DNA of 64,000 nt from Novispirillum itersonii (GTDB lineage Bacteria > Pseudomonadota > Alphaproteobacteria > Rhodospirillales > Rhodospirillaceae): contig NZ_JACIIX010000011.1 of the NCBI RefSeq assembly GCF_014205675.1, forward strand, positions 124,001-188,000. Direction: 5' to 3'. Under the pieces are notes generated by a model that saw nothing but the letters and a program-made list of their open reading frames with translations, was not told the DNA's origin and did not search any database. The translations under genes and the position numbers were made by a program. Below, in pieces: positions 53,203 through 63,455 of this stretch (its first letter is position 1; each line of letters starts with the position of its first letter).

Positions 53203-54261
53203 CTATCCCGACTTCCGCCTGAACGGCCACAGGCTCCGGCTCTCCTCTTCCGGGCGGAAGCGGCGGATCAGCCCCGGATCGGTCGGGTCGGTTTCCAGCC
53301 CGGACGGCAGGGGCGGCACCGGATCCAGCACCCACTGGCCGATATCGCGCAGAACCCGCTCCGCCGCCCGGTCACGGGTCAGCATGTGCCAGCCGTCCGG
53401 ATAGACCACAAACCGCTGCCCCTGTGCCGCATCCAGCGTCCGGGCAGCGGTCAGGGTGGCTTCGGCAGGCACGATCTCGTCATGGGCACCGTAGAGCCAC
53501 AGCACCGGACCGCGCAGCTGCGGCAGGCGATCCCGGGCCAGATCCATCAGATCGGTGGCCCCATACAGCGACTCCACCCGCGCCCCCTTCAGCACCAACG
53601 GGTCCTGCGCCAGCGCCGCCAGCATCGGGTGGTTGTCCGACGGCCACAGGTTCAAGCCCCGTCCGCCCATGGTCAGGCCGGGGGCAATCCGGCCCATCAC
53701 CGCCAGGGCGGCCCGGGCCGACCATGGCAGCGCTTTCCGGCCCAATACGCCGGGGGCGGACAGGATCACCCCGTCCACCGGCAGGGCCTTGCCACCGGTC
53801 ATCGCCACCACCGCCACCGCACCGCCCATGCTTTCGCCCATCAGAATCAGGCGCGTATCCGGCCAGCGGGCATGCAGGGCCGCCAGCCCGTCGCGGGCAT
53901 CCTGCGCCATCTGCTCCGCCCCGGCCCAGCGCCCGGCATCGGGATTGGCCCCGAAACCGCGCTGATCGAAGGCATAGACGGCCACCCCCAGATCGGTCAG
54001 CCAGCCCCCAACCTCGGCAAAGGCGTTGGAATAATCGTTGAAGCCGTGCAGGGCCAGCACTACCGCCCGGGGCTGCGGCTGATCCGGCGGCAGCCAGCCC
54101 CGCAGCGGCAGGGCCCGGCCATCGCGGGCAATCAGGGCGGTGTCAGTCAGATGTGGAACGGTCACGGCATCCCCCGGCTCAGGAAAGGACGGTGCGCAGG
54201 CTGCCAGCACCAGCGCCGACAGCAGCAGCACCACCCGCTTCAGCACCGGGGGCAGAGGCAC
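53203..54261 (-). CDS. Alpha/beta-hydrolase lipoprotein (monoacylglycerol lipase-like)
   Basis: 352 residues. The signal peptide ends in the lipobox LAAC, so it is a predicted lipoprotein. The alpha/beta-hydrolase domain has the oxyanion region ALHGFNDYSNAF, the nucleophile elbow GESMGG (Ser), acid GAHDEIVP (Asp) and DGWHMLT (His). It resembles monoacylglycerol lipases/lysophospholipases. It follows the ABC ATPase gene by 17 bp on the same strand. Confidence 0.87.
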   Translation of the reverse strand: MPLPPVLKRVVLLLSALVLAACAPSFPEPGDAVTVPHLTDTALIARDGRALPLRGWLPPDQPQPRAVVLALHGFNDYSNAFAEVGGWLTDLGVAVYAFDQRGFGANPDAGRWAGAEQMAQDARDGLAALHARWPDTRLILMGESMGGAVAVVAMTGGKALPVDGVILSAPGVLGRKALPWSARAALAVMGRIAPGLTMGGRGLNLWPSDNHPMLAALAQDPLVLKGARVESLYGATDLMDLARDRLPQLRGPVLWLYGAHDEIVPAEATLTAARTLDAAQGQRFVVYPDGWHMLTRDRAAERVLRDIGQWVLDPVPPLPSGLETDPTDPGLIRRFRPEEESRSLWPFRRKSG

Positions 54262-54278
54262 GGGGCCGCCGCCGCCGG

Positions 54279-55235
54279 TCAGGCCGCCGACCGGGTCAGT
54301 TGCAGGAAAATATCCTGTAGGTCCGCCTCTTCGGTCGACAGATCGGTAATGGTCAGACCCGCATTTTGCACCGCAGCAAGAATTTCGGCAATGCTGGTCT
54401 TCGATGGCCGGTAGTGGAACACCAGCGCGTTGCGGGCGGTGTTGAGGGTGGCGTCAAAAACCGCCAGCCCCGGCGGCAGGGCCGACAACGGCTGGGCCAC
54501 GGTCAAAGTCAGGGTTTTGCCATCCACCTTGCGCAGCAGGTTGGCGGTGGTGTCATGCGCCACCACCTGCCCGTGGTTGATGATGGCGACCTGATCGCAC
54601 AGTTCCTCCGCCTCTTCCAGATAATGGGTGGTCAGCAGGATGGTGGTACCGCGCTGGTTCATCGCCTTCACCTGCGTCCACAGCTGCTGGCGCAGTTCGA
54701 TATCCACCCCGGCGGTGGGTTCGTCGAGGACCAGAATCGGCGGGGTATGGACCATCGCCTTGGCCACCAGCAGGCGGCGGCGCATGCCGCCGGACAGGGT
54801 GCGGGCGTAGGAGTCGGCCTTGTCACTCAGGCCGACGGTGGCAAGGATCTCATCGGTGCGGCGCTCCGCCTTCGGCACGCCATACAGCCCGGCCTGCACC
54901 TCCAGCAGTTCACGCGGGGTGAAGAACGGGTCAAGATTCAGTTCCTGCGGCACGATGCCGATGGCCAGACGGGCGTCGCGTTCCTCGCGGTCCAGATCGC
55001 GGTCCCAGATCTTCACGCTGCCGCTGCTCTTACGCACCAGACCGGCCATAATGTTGATCAGGGTCGATTTGCCCGCCCCGTTGGGGCCAAGCAGGGCGAA
55101 GAAGCTGCCGCGCGGCACCGACAGCGACACGTCCTTCAGGGCCTGTTTGGCGGGCTGGCTGCCACGCGGGGCGTACTGCTTGTTCAGGCCCCGGATTTCG
55201 ATCGCGTTGTCGGGCTGGGTCTGGGTCGGTGCCAT
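54279..55235 (-). CDS. ABC transporter ATP-binding protein (orphan)
   Basis: 318 residues. Walker A GPNGAGKST, Q-loop VPQELNLDPF, signature LSGGMRRRL, Walker B ILVLDEPTAGVD and the switch His (TTHYLEEAE) are intact. It resembles YadG/CcmA-type export ATPases. The C-terminal extension of about 80 residues is typical of that group. No permease gene (YadH-like) is adjacent; instead the lipoprotein hydrolase follows. Confidence 0.9.
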   Translation of the reverse strand: MAPTQTQPDNAIEIRGLNKQYAPRGSQPAKQALKDVSLSVPRGSFFALLGPNGAGKSTLINIMAGLVRKSSGSVKIWDRDLDREERDARLAIGIVPQELNLDPFFTPRELLEVQAGLYGVPKAERRTDEILATVGLSDKADSYARTLSGGMRRRLLVAKAMVHTPPILVLDEPTAGVDIELRQQLWTQVKAMNQRGTTILLTTHYLEEAEELCDQVAIINHGQVVAHDTTANLLRKVDGKTLTLTVAQPLSALPPGLAVFDATLNTARNALVFHYRPSKTSIAEILAAVQNAGLTITDLSTEEADLQDIFLQLTRSAA

Positions 55236-55356
55236 CGGAACGGGGGTCTCCTGCTGCGGGGGAAGTGACTGTACCGTATTTGGTCGTTGATCGCCCCGGC
55301 GTTCTGGGTATCATCCGCGCGTTTGCGGGGTCAATGTCATCGGGAGATAGGACACC

Positions 55357-55554
55357 ATGTCCCATACCGCCACCTATAACGTGACCGATCGGGTCGAAGT
55401 TGAATCCATGGAAGTGTCCTGCGACGGCGGCACCCCGGCGCTGGGCCACCCGAAGGTGTACCTGCACCTGGATCCGGACAGCCATGAAGTGACCTGTCCG
55501 TACTGTTCGCGCACCTTCGCCCTGAAGGCCGGGGCGCACGTCGGCGGTCACTGA
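55357..55554 (+). CDS. Zinc-finger domain-containing protein (NDUFS6-like)
   Basis: 65-residue zf-CHCC protein: VSCDGG, HPKVYLHLDPDSHEVTCPYC (cut at the turn) and SRTFAL give one Cys, one His and a CxxC for zinc. It is the bacterial relative of the complex I subunit NDUFS6, common in alphaproteobacteria. Followed by an intrinsic terminator. Confidence 0.9.
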   Translation: MSHTATYNVTDRVEVESMEVSCDGGTPALGHPKVYLHLDPDSHEVTCPYCSRTFALKAGAHVGGH

Positions 55555-55619
55555 CCACCGGACGGACAATACCACAGACAGTGGCCTGCCCCGGCCCACC
55601 GGGCGGTGCCGATCATCTG

Positions 55620-55654
55620 ACGGGGAGGCTTCGGTCCTCCCCGTTCGTCTTTTG
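55620..55654 (+). terminator. Intrinsic terminator after the zinc-finger gene
   Basis: ACGGGGAGG (55620-55628) pairs with CCTCCCCGT (55636-55644) around CTTCGGT, followed by TCGTCTTTT. Confidence 0.87.
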
Positions 55655-55779
55655 TCCCGCTTTTTCCGGGCTCCGGTTTGACAGCCCGGAGCCTGACCGG
55701 CAGAGTGGGGCATCAGGCCATGCCCTGACACAGGATCCCCCGGTACGGCATCAGGCCGGTACAGCGTTAAGGTTGAAAA

Positions 55780-58584
55780 ATGCAGCATCTGTTTCTGATC
55801 GACGGCTCCGGGTTCATCTTCCGGGCCTATCACGCGCTGCCGCCGCTGACCCGGTCAGACGGCACCCCGACCAATGCGGTATCCGGCTTCACCTCGATGC
55901 TGATGAAGCTGGTGGAAGACAACACCGCCGACCACATCGCGGTGATCTTCGACGCCGGGCGGCGGACCTTCCGCAATGATCTGTACCCGGAATACAAGGC
56001 CCACCGCCCCCCGGCCCCGGAAGACCTGATCCCGCAGTTTCCGCTGATCCGGCAGGCGGTGCAGGCCCTGAATGTCGCCTGCGTCGAAATGGAGGGGTTC
56101 GAGGCCGACGACCTGATCGCCACCTACACCCGGCAGGCCCGCGAGAAGGGCATGAAGGTCACCATCGTCTCCTCCGACAAGGATCTGATGCAGCTCGTCA
56201 CCGATGGCGTGGAGCTGTGGGACGCCATGAAGAACAAGGCGATCAACCGGGACGGGGTGATCGAGAAGTTCGGGGTGCCGCCGGAAAAGGTCGTGGATGT
56301 ACAGGCGCTGGCCGGGGATTCCGCCGATAACGTGCCGGGGGTGCCGGGCATCGGCATCAAAACCGCCGCCCAGCTGATCGAGGACTACGGGGACCTCGAT
56401 ACCCTGCTGGCCCGGGCCGGTGAGATCAAGCAGCCCAAGCGCCGCCAGACCCTGCTCGACAATGCCGAGGCCGCCCGCATTTCCCGCCAGCTGGTGACCC
56501 TGCGCGATGACGTGCCGGGGGTGCAGCCGCTGGAGACCTTCGCCAAGGCGCTGCCGGAAATCGACACCCTGTCGGCCTTTCTGGAGGAGATGGAATTCCG
56601 CCGCCTGCTGGTCACCGTCCGGGGACGGCATCAGGCGGCGGTGTCGGAGCCGATGCAGGCGACCACGGCGCTGGATGCCGGCAAGGCCCTGACCGTCGGC
56701 GGCAGCCGCAGCGGTCAGACCGTTACCGCCACCGCCCCGGCGGCCACCGCTTACGAGCTGGTGCAGGATGCCGACAGCCTGCGCCGCTGGGTGGCCGCCG
56801 CCCACAGTGCCGGGGTGGTGGCGATTGATACCGAGACCACCGGCCTTGATCCGATGACGGCGACGCTGGTCGGCATCTCGCTGGCCACCGCACCGGGGCA
56901 TGCCTGCTACATTCCGCTGCGTCATGTCTCGCCGCAGGATCAGGGCGACCTGCTGGGCGGTGCCCCCGGAGCCCCGACACAGATACCGGTGGCAGAGGCT
57001 GCCGGTCTGCTGCGGGATCTGCTGACGGACCGCAGCGTCCTGAAAGTCGGCCACAACATTAAATACGACCTGCACATTCTGGCGCGGGAAGGCCTGACGG
57101 TGACGCCGCTGGATGACACCATGGTGATGTCCTACGTGCTGGACGGGGCCAGCCATGGCCACGGCATGGACGAACTGGCCCGGCTGCATTTCGACCACGA
57201 CACCATCAAGTTCGAAGACGTCTGCGGCAAGGGCAAGACCCAGATCACCTTTGACCGGGTGCCGCTGGACAAGGCACTGGCCTATGCCGCCGAGGATGCC
57301 GACATCACCCTGCGCCTGCACCATTACCTGAAGGCGCGGCTGTTCAACGAACGGATGCTGACCGTCTACGAAACCCTCGACCGCCCGATGGTCAGCCTGC
57401 TGTTTGACATGGAAGAGGCCGGAATCCGCGCCGATGCCGCCGCCCTGCTGGCGCTGTCGGAGGACTTTGCCGCCCGCATGACCGATCTGGAAGCCGAGAT
57501 CCGCACGCTGGCCGGGGAGGAGTTCAATGTCGCCTCGCCGAAGCAGCTCGGCGAGATCCTGTTCGACCGCATGGGCCTGAAGGGCGGCAAGAAAAGCGCC
57601 AAGACCGGGGCGTGGTCCACCGATGCCGAAGTGCTGGAGACGCTGGCCGCCGAAGGCCACGCTCTGCCCGCCAGGGTGCTGGACTGGCGCGCCCTGCAAA
57701 AGCTGAAGAGCACCTACACCGATGCGCTGATCAAACAGATCAACCCGCGCACCGGCCGGGTGCATACCAGCTTCGCCCAGACCATCACCACCACCGGGCG
57801 TCTGTCATCGTCGGATCCCAACCTCCAGAACATCCCGATCCGCACCGAGGAAGGCCGTAAGATCCGCCGCGCCTTTGTCGCCGCCCCGGGCCATGTGCTG
57901 ATCTCCGCCGACTATTCGCAGGTGGAACTGCGGCTGGTTGCCCATGTCGCCGACATCGCCGCCCTGAAGCAGGCTTTCCACGACGGGCAGGACATTCATG
58001 CCATCACCGCCGCGCAGGTGTTCGGGGTGCCGGTGGACGGCATGGACCCGATGTTGCGCCGCCGCGCCAAGGCGATCAACTTCGGCATCATCTACGGCAT
58101 TTCCGCCTTCGGTCTGGCCCGCCAGCTGGGAATCTCCAACGGCGAGGCCAAGGGCTTCATCGATGCCTATTTCGCCCGGTTCCCCGAGATCAAGGCCTAT
58201 ATGGAGCGCACCAAGGCCGAGGCGCGGGACAACGGCTATGTGCTGACGCCGCTGGGCCGCAAGTGCTTCATCCCGGAAATTCAGGGCAAGAACCCGGCGA
58301 TGCGGGCCTTTGCCGAGCGGGCCGCCATCAACGCCCCGATTCAGGGCGGGGCGGCGGATATCATCAAGAAGGCGATGGCCGCCCTGCCTGCCGCCCTGCA
58401 CGAAGCCGGGCTGTCAGCGCGGATGCTGCTACAGGTGCATGACGAACTGGTGTTCGAAGCCCCGGAAACCGAGGCTGACGCCACTGCCACCGTGGTCAAA
58501 CGGGTGATGGAACAGGCGGCCATCCTGTCGGTGCCCCTGATTGCCGAAACCGGAACCGCCACCAGCTGGGCCGAGGCACACTGA
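55780..58584 (+). CDS. polA: DNA polymerase I
   Basis: 934-residue PolA. The 5'-3' exonuclease domain (1-290) has LIDGSGFIFRAYHALPPL and the ASP-rich VVSSDKDLMQLV / GDSADNVPGVPGIG sites. The 3'-5' proofreading domain has its Asp/Glu motif AIDTETTGLDP. The polymerase domain has motif A DYSQVELRL, motif B RRRAKAINFGIIYG and motif C HDELVFE. All three activities therefore look intact. Acts in Okazaki-fragment processing and repair. Monocistronic. Confidence 0.97.
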   Translation: MQHLFLIDGSGFIFRAYHALPPLTRSDGTPTNAVSGFTSMLMKLVEDNTADHIAVIFDAGRRTFRNDLYPEYKAHRPPAPEDLIPQFPLIRQAVQALNVACVEMEGFEADDLIATYTRQAREKGMKVTIVSSDKDLMQLVTDGVELWDAMKNKAINRDGVIEKFGVPPEKVVDVQALAGDSADNVPGVPGIGIKTAAQLIEDYGDLDTLLARAGEIKQPKRRQTLLDNAEAARISRQLVTLRDDVPGVQPLETFAKALPEIDTLSAFLEEMEFRRLLVTVRGRHQAAVSEPMQATTALDAGKALTVGGSRSGQTVTATAPAATAYELVQDADSLRRWVAAAHSAGVVAIDTETTGLDPMTATLVGISLATAPGHACYIPLRHVSPQDQGDLLGGAPGAPTQIPVAEAAGLLRDLLTDRSVLKVGHNIKYDLHILAREGLTVTPLDDTMVMSYVLDGASHGHGMDELARLHFDHDTIKFEDVCGKGKTQITFDRVPLDKALAYAAEDADITLRLHHYLKARLFNERMLTVYETLDRPMVSLLFDMEEAGIRADAAALLALSEDFAARMTDLEAEIRTLAGEEFNVASPKQLGEILFDRMGLKGGKKSAKTGAWSTDAEVLETLAAEGHALPARVLDWRALQKLKSTYTDALIKQINPRTGRVHTSFAQTITTTGRLSSSDPNLQNIPIRTEEGRKIRRAFVAAPGHVLISADYSQVELRLVAHVADIAALKQAFHDGQDIHAITAAQVFGVPVDGMDPMLRRRAKAINFGIIYGISAFGLARQLGISNGEAKGFIDAYFARFPEIKAYMERTKAEARDNGYVLTPLGRKCFIPEIQGKNPAMRAFAERAAINAPIQGGAADIIKKAMAALPAALHEAGLSARMLLQVHDELVFEAPETEADATATVVKRVMEQAAILSVPLIAETGTATSWAEAH

Positions 58585-58698
58585 AACCGCCAATAATAAT
58601 CCTTCTTACCTATATACTTCGGCGGGGTCTCTGCGGCAGGTTAAAGGAACCCGATTTGCATACGGTTCCAACGTCTGACAGTACGAGGCCCCCTGACC

Positions 58699-60009
58699 AT
58701 GACACCCCCCCCGAAACCGGCTGAACGGATTCTTCTGGAAGAGATGTTCGCCGCAGCGGTGGCAGCAGCCAAACCGGGGGCGGCGCAGATCGCCGCCCAT
58801 CTGCCGCCCTTGCCGAAAGGCCGGACGGTGGTGGTCGGGGCCGGAAAAGGGGCTGCGGCGATGGCGGCAGCGCTGGAAGAGGTGCTGCGTGACCGGGCCC
58901 CGGACCGGGGCATCACCGGGGTGGTGGTCACCCGCTATGCCCACGGCGCACCGACCCGGGCGATCCGGGTGATCGAGGCCGGGCACCCCAACCCCGACAC
59001 CGCCAGCCAGCAGGCTGCCGCCCGGATTCTGGGACTGGCGGAAGGACTGGCGGAAGACGATCTGCTGATCTGCCTGATCTCCGGCGGCGGATCGGCGCTG
59101 ATGGCCCTGCCGGCCCCCGGCCTGACCCTTCAGGACAAACAGACGGTCAACCGGGCGCTGCTGCGCAGCGGCGCCACCATCGATGAGATCAACTGTGTGC
59201 GGAAACATCTGTCGGCGATCAAGGGCGGGCGGCTGGCAGCAGCGGCATGGCCGGCCCCGGTGCTGACACTGATGGTGTCCGATGTGCCCGGCGATGATCC
59301 GGCGGTGATCGCCAGCGGCCCGACCGTTGGTGACCCGACCACCCGGGAACAGGCGCTGGCCATCCTTGACCGCTACGGCATTGATGTGCCCGCCGCCGTG
59401 CGGGCGCATCTGCTGTCCCCGGCCAGCGAAAGCCCGAAACCGGGGGACCCGCGCCTGTCCACCAATACTGGCATCATGCTGTCCACTCCGCAGGATGCGC
59501 TGGATGCCGCCGCCGCCGTCGCCCGCCGCCGCGGCTATACCCCGGTGATCCTTGGCGATGCCCTTGAAGGTGAGGCCCGCGACGTCGCCAAGGCCCATGC
59601 CGCCATTGCCCGGCAGGTTGGCGAACAGGAGCAACCGGCCCCGGCCCCCTGCGTGATCCTGTCCGGCGGCGAAACCACGGTAACCCTGAAGGGGGACGGA
59701 CGCGGCGGGCGCAATGCTGAATTCCTGCTGGCGCTGGCGGTGGCCCTGAACGGTGCCCCCGGCATCTGGGCGCTGGCAGCCGATACCGACGGCATCGACG
59801 GCGTGGAGGACAACGCCGGGGCAATCCTGACCCCCGACACCCTGCCCCGTGCCGCCGCCCTTGGCCTGTCTGCGTCGGCCTACCTCGATAACAACGACAG
59901 CTACGGTTTCTTTTCAGCCCTCAACGATCTGCTGCTGACCGGCCCGACCCGCACCAACGTCAACGATTTCCGTGCTATTGTGGTGACAAGTCAGGACTCT
60001 TCCGGGTAA
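58699..60009 (+). CDS. Glycerate 2-kinase (DUF4147/MOFRL family)
   Basis: 436 residues. An N-terminal DUF4147 domain (KGRTVVVGAGKGAAAMA; VIEAGHPNPDTAS; CLISGGGSALMALP; KHLSAIKGGRLA; SDVPGDDPAVIASGPT) and C-terminal MOFRL domain (VILSGGETTVTLKGDGRGGRN cut in two; ADTDGIDGVEDNAGAI) define the TtuD/GckA type. It phosphorylates glycerate, feeding glyoxylate or tartrate carbon into glycolysis. No other glyoxylate gene is adjacent. Confidence 0.92.
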   Translation: MTPPPKPAERILLEEMFAAAVAAAKPGAAQIAAHLPPLPKGRTVVVGAGKGAAAMAAALEEVLRDRAPDRGITGVVVTRYAHGAPTRAIRVIEAGHPNPDTASQQAAARILGLAEGLAEDDLLICLISGGGSALMALPAPGLTLQDKQTVNRALLRSGATIDEINCVRKHLSAIKGGRLAAAAWPAPVLTLMVSDVPGDDPAVIASGPTVGDPTTREQALAILDRYGIDVPAAVRAHLLSPASESPKPGDPRLSTNTGIMLSTPQDALDAAAAVARRRGYTPVILGDALEGEARDVAKAHAAIARQVGEQEQPAPAPCVILSGGETTVTLKGDGRGGRNAEFLLALAVALNGAPGIWALAADTDGIDGVEDNAGAILTPDTLPRAAALGLSASAYLDNNDSYGFFSALNDLLLTGPTRTNVNDFRAIVVTSQDSSG

Positions 60010-60115
60010 AACCCATAGCAATACGAATGATACCTGCGGCTGGATCCGGTCCGGCAGGTTCGCCGACACCGGTACCGCGCACAGCGACGCCGCCCCACAG
60101 GGAGCCCGCACGGCC

Positions 60116-61675
60116 ATGACGCACCCGGCCAGCCCCCACCCCACGCCTGCCGTCCGCACCGGATCGCGCCGCAGCCGGATGGCGGCGGCCTATGCCGTGA
60201 CCGGGGTGGTGACGGTGGTGTTCCTGCTGGCGGCCATTGCCGGATTTTACCTTCAGGGACTGGTCCGCACCAGCATCGGCAACTGGCAGGACTATCAGGA
60301 TCACCGGCAGGAACAGCTGGGCTGGCTGCACGACCTGCGGATCGAGATGGGATTCGGCGGACTGTCGTCGCATCTGGCGGTCTATGCCGCCACTGGCGAT
60401 GACACCGCCCGCTACCGCGCCGATCACTCACTGCGCCGCCTGCACAATATGGTCGCCACCCGGGTTGAAACCGCCACGGCGGAAGAACGCCCCCTGTTAC
60501 AGGTGATCAAGGACGGACTGGAACGCTATCAGGTCCTGCTGGCCTCGGTGAAAACCCTTCAGGAGGCCGGAGCACGGCGGGACGACCTGATGCCGCTGCT
60601 GAACCCCGACCAGACGGCGATGGTCAATGCGCTGGCCCGGCTGGAAAGCCTGACCGCCCTCAACGACAGCACCCACAACGATGAGGTGGAAAGCCAGTTC
60701 CACCTGCTGGGCACCCTGCATACCCTGATCCTGCCGCTGGTGGCGCTGACCCTGCTGGCCGCCATCGGCGTGATTCTGCTGATCCGGCGGTTTGAACAGG
60801 AAATCCGCCGCCGCGAACAGTCCGATGAACAGATCGACCTGTTCACCGCCCGGCTGCGGCAGGAAATCGAGATGGCCCGCGATGTGCAGACCGACCTGCT
60901 GCCGACCGCCGCGCAGGTCAACAGTCTGATTTCCGGTTCCGGCCTCAGCCTCAGCTACCGGCTGCGGCCCTCCACCGAACTGTCCGGTGACTTCTGGATG
61001 CCGGTTGATCTCGGGGATGGCCGCATCGGCCTGCTGCTGGCCGACATGACCGGACACGGGCTGGTGGCGGCGATGAACGGCCTGCGGATGACTGACGTGG
61101 TCCGCCGCAGCGATGACTATTTTGTCGTCAATGCCTCGCATCTGCTGGCCAATGTCTCCACCGATCTGACCGGCGTGCTGCCGGAAGGACACTTCGCCGC
61201 CGCCGTACTGGCCCTGTATGACCCGGCGGGCCATACGCTGGAGCTGGCCGGGGCGGCGGTGCCGCCGCCGCTGCTGTACCGCCATGGCGACGACACGGTG
61301 GAAACCATCGCCGTGCGCGGCCTGCCGCTGGGCATCGACGAGGAAGCCCGCTACGACAGCGTGCGGATGGACATTACAGCCGACACCACCCTGCTGCTGT
61401 ATTCCGATGCCCTGACCGAAACCCCGGCCCAGGACGGATCGGTGCTGACCACCGGCCTGATCGGCAGCTGGCTGCGCGATGCCGCCGTCCGCCGCAGCGC
61501 CGACCCCGCAATTGACATCGCCGGAGAGATCTTCGATCAGGCGCTGGAGATGTTGGGAACCGATCTGCCCGACGACCTGACCATCATTGCCCTGACCATT
61601 CCCGGCACCCGGCCGGAAGCCCCGCCGATGTCCGGACTGTCCGCCTTTGTCGCGGCGCTGGACCGCGACCCCTGA
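60116..61675 (+). CDS. Membrane-bound RsbU/SpoIIE-type PP2C phosphatase
   Basis: 519 residues. TM1 is about 24-46, with an extracytoplasmic helical sensor (47-200), TM2 about 201-222, a coiled linker, then the phosphatase domain with [10 protein letters not shown] and acidic metal ligands in SGDFW (Asp292), LADMTGHG (Asp310), LLYSDALTE and LPDDLTII. Such enzymes dephosphorylate a STAS antagonist in partner-switching pathways. A STAS gene lies two genes downstream, with a globin-coupled receptor between. The signal sensed by the outer domain is unknown. Confidence 0.9.
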   Translation: MTHPASPHPTPAVRTGSRRSRMAAAYAVTGVVTVVFLLAAIAGFYLQGLVRTSIGNWQDYQDHRQEQLGWLHDLRIEMGFGGLSSHLAVYAATGDDTARYRADHSLRRLHNMVATRVETATAEERPLLQVIKDGLERYQVLLASVKTLQEAGARRDDLMPLLNPDQTAMVNALARLESLTALNDSTHNDEVESQFHLLGTLHTLILPLVALTLLAAIGVILLIRRFEQEIRRREQSDEQIDLFTARLRQEIEMARDVQTDLLPTAAQVNSLISGSGLSLSYRLRPSTELSGDFWMPVDLGDGRIGLLLADMTGHGLVAAMNGLRMTDVVRRSDDYFVVNASHLLANVSTDLTGVLPEGHFAAAVLALYDPAGHTLELAGAAVPPPLLYRHGDDTVETIAVRGLPLGIDEEARYDSVRMDITADTTLLLYSDALTETPAQDGSVLTTGLIGSWLRDAAVRRSADPAIDIAGEIFDQALEMLGTDLPDDLTIIALTIPGTRPEAPPMSGLSAFVAALDRDP

Positions 61676-61722
61676 CCACTACTCCGCCCTGCCCCGTCCC
61701 CGGGGCCGCCCTGAGGAGCCTT

Positions 61723-63057
61723 ATGACCGTGAGCCTGACCCTCGTTCACTTCACCGATCAGGACCTTGCCGCGTTGTCGGCCTTTTACGGCCTGATCGCC
61801 GATGATCTTCAGGGCATTCTCGACCGGTTCTATGACCGGATCAGCACCGCCCCGGAAGCCGCCCGCATCCTCAGCGGGGCCGGAAACCTCCAGCGCCTGA
61901 AGGATGCCCAGAAACAGCACTGGAAAAGCCTGCTGACCATGGGCTTCTCGCCGGAGTATTTCGAGCGCGCCCGCCGGATCGGACTGGCCCACGAACGGAT
62001 CGGCCTCAGCCCGTCGTTTTACATGGAATCCTACGCCATCCTCAGCGAGGAACTGTTCGCCGCCGCCTTCGCCCGGGCCGGACGCCGGGGGCGGGATACG
62101 CTGATCCGCACCATCGGACTGGTCAACCGCGCCATCATCATTGACATGGAAGTGGCGGTCTCCACCTACTTCGATGCCGAGAAGGACCGCAACCAGCGCC
62201 GCCTCGACACTCTGGCGGATACCTTCGAAAACTCGGTGGCCAGCAGCACCCGGGCGGTGCTGGACAAGGCGGGCAGCATCATCCGTAATGCCAGCGATGC
62301 CGCCACCCATCAGGATACCGGCTCGGGCCGCACGGTGCGGGTGGCCCGAGCCAGCCGGGACCTGACCGACCGGGTGGAAACGGTGGCCGCCGCCACCGAG
62401 CAGCTGTCCGCCAGCCAGAACGAGGTGGTGGCCGCCATTGAACGGTCCGACGCCGCCACCCACAACGCCCTGTCCTCCGCCGAGGAAACCGTCCGCCAGA
62501 TGCAGGAGCTGACCGCCGCCGCCGATGCCATCGGCAAGGTGGTCGATCTGATCAACCAGATTGCCGGGCAGACCAACCTGCTGGCCCTGAACGCCACCAT
62601 TGAGGCCGCCCGGGCCGGGGCGGCGGGCAAAGGCTTTGCCGTTGTCGCCAACGAGGTGAAAAACCTCGCCAGCCAGACCGCCCGCGCCACCGATGACATC
62701 CGCCGCCAGATCGGCTCGGTCCAGACTCAGGTCGCCCGCGCCGCCCAGTCCATCAACAGCATCACGCAGGTGGTGACCGACGTTGCCCGCAACAGTCAGG
62801 ACATCAATACCGCCGTCAGCCAGCAGAAAGCCGCGCTTGACGAAATAAACGGGAGCGTTCAGATCATTTCCGGGGATCTGGGGAATGTAACGGACCTGGT
62901 GGCGGCGATCACACAGGACTCGCTGAAATCCTGCGGGACCGTGATTGAAATCGTCTGGGCCGGGGATGACCTGTCGGAAACCGCCGATATTCTGTCGGCA
63001 CAGACCCGTGATTTTCTGGATGCCATTAAAACCCAGTCCGGACACGGGCCGGGCTGA
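61723..63057 (+). CDS. Globin-coupled methyl-accepting chemotaxis protein
   Basis: 444 residues, no membrane helix. The N-terminal protoglobin domain (about 1-150) has the haem-binding His90 in [14 protein letters not shown] and the FYMESYAIL helix, the hallmark of HemAT-like sensors. The C-terminal receptor domain has the tip [15 protein letters not shown] and [14 protein letters not shown] (about 285-315). It should sense oxygen (or NO/CO) and signal through CheA/CheW. Placement between a phosphatase and a STAS gene suggests a link to partner switching instead of, or besides, chemotaxis. 47 bp after the phosphatase; the STAS gene starts 83 bp later. Confidence 0.93.
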   Translation: MTVSLTLVHFTDQDLAALSAFYGLIADDLQGILDRFYDRISTAPEAARILSGAGNLQRLKDAQKQHWKSLLTMGFSPEYFERARRIGLAHERIGLSPSFYMESYAILSEELFAAAFARAGRRGRDTLIRTIGLVNRAIIIDMEVAVSTYFDAEKDRNQRRLDTLADTFENSVASSTRAVLDKAGSIIRNASDAATHQDTGSGRTVRVARASRDLTDRVETVAAATEQLSASQNEVVAAIERSDAATHNALSSAEETVRQMQELTAAADAIGKVVDLINQIAGQTNLLALNATIEAARAGAAGKGFAVVANEVKNLASQTARATDDIRRQIGSVQTQVARAAQSINSITQVVTDVARNSQDINTAVSQQKAALDEINGSVQIISGDLGNVTDLVAAITQDSLKSCGTVIEIVWAGDDLSETADILSAQTRDFLDAIKTQSGHGPG

Positions 63058-63140
63058 CCCCTGCCAGTCTCCGGCCGCCTGTCTCCGGGCTCCCTCTCTC
63101 CGGCTCCGGCTGTTCGTCCCTGTGTCATAAGGCCAGTTCC

Positions 63141-63446
63141 ATGGATTACACCGTCACCTCCTCCGGCGACACCCGCACCGCCTCCCTGAAAGGGCGGCTG
63201 ACCTTTCAGGAACAGCGGCTGTTCCGCACCCTGATCGAAGATATGTTCTCAGAGGCGGCCGCCCGCTATGTGATTGACCTGAAGCAGGTGGAATACATTG
63301 ATTCCTCCGGCCTCGGCATGCTGCTGATCGCCCGCAAGCGGGCCCAGCAGGCCAAGGCGGTGATCGCCCTGACCAACGTACCGGCCAACGCGCGGGAAAC
63401 CTTCACCACCGCCCGGTTTGAAGACCTGTTTGAGATCAGCGGGTAA
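63141..63446 (+). CDS. STAS-domain anti-sigma factor antagonist
   Basis: 101-residue single STAS domain. The phosphorylatable serine lies in EYIDSSGLGMLL (Ser55/Ser56). In partner switching the unphosphorylated form binds an RsbW-type kinase and frees its target; the phosphatase encoded upstream would reactivate it. The next gene starts 9 bp downstream. Confidence 0.93.
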   Translation: MDYTVTSSGDTRTASLKGRLTFQEQRLFRTLIEDMFSEAAARYVIDLKQVEYIDSSGLGMLLIARKRAQQAKAVIALTNVPANARETFTTARFEDLFEISG

Positions 63447-63455
63447 GGCAAGGCG

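Noticed and set aside
55855-57765. Open frame of 636 codons antisense to polA
   Set aside because: Mirror of PolA codon bias; no motif, no ribosome binding site.
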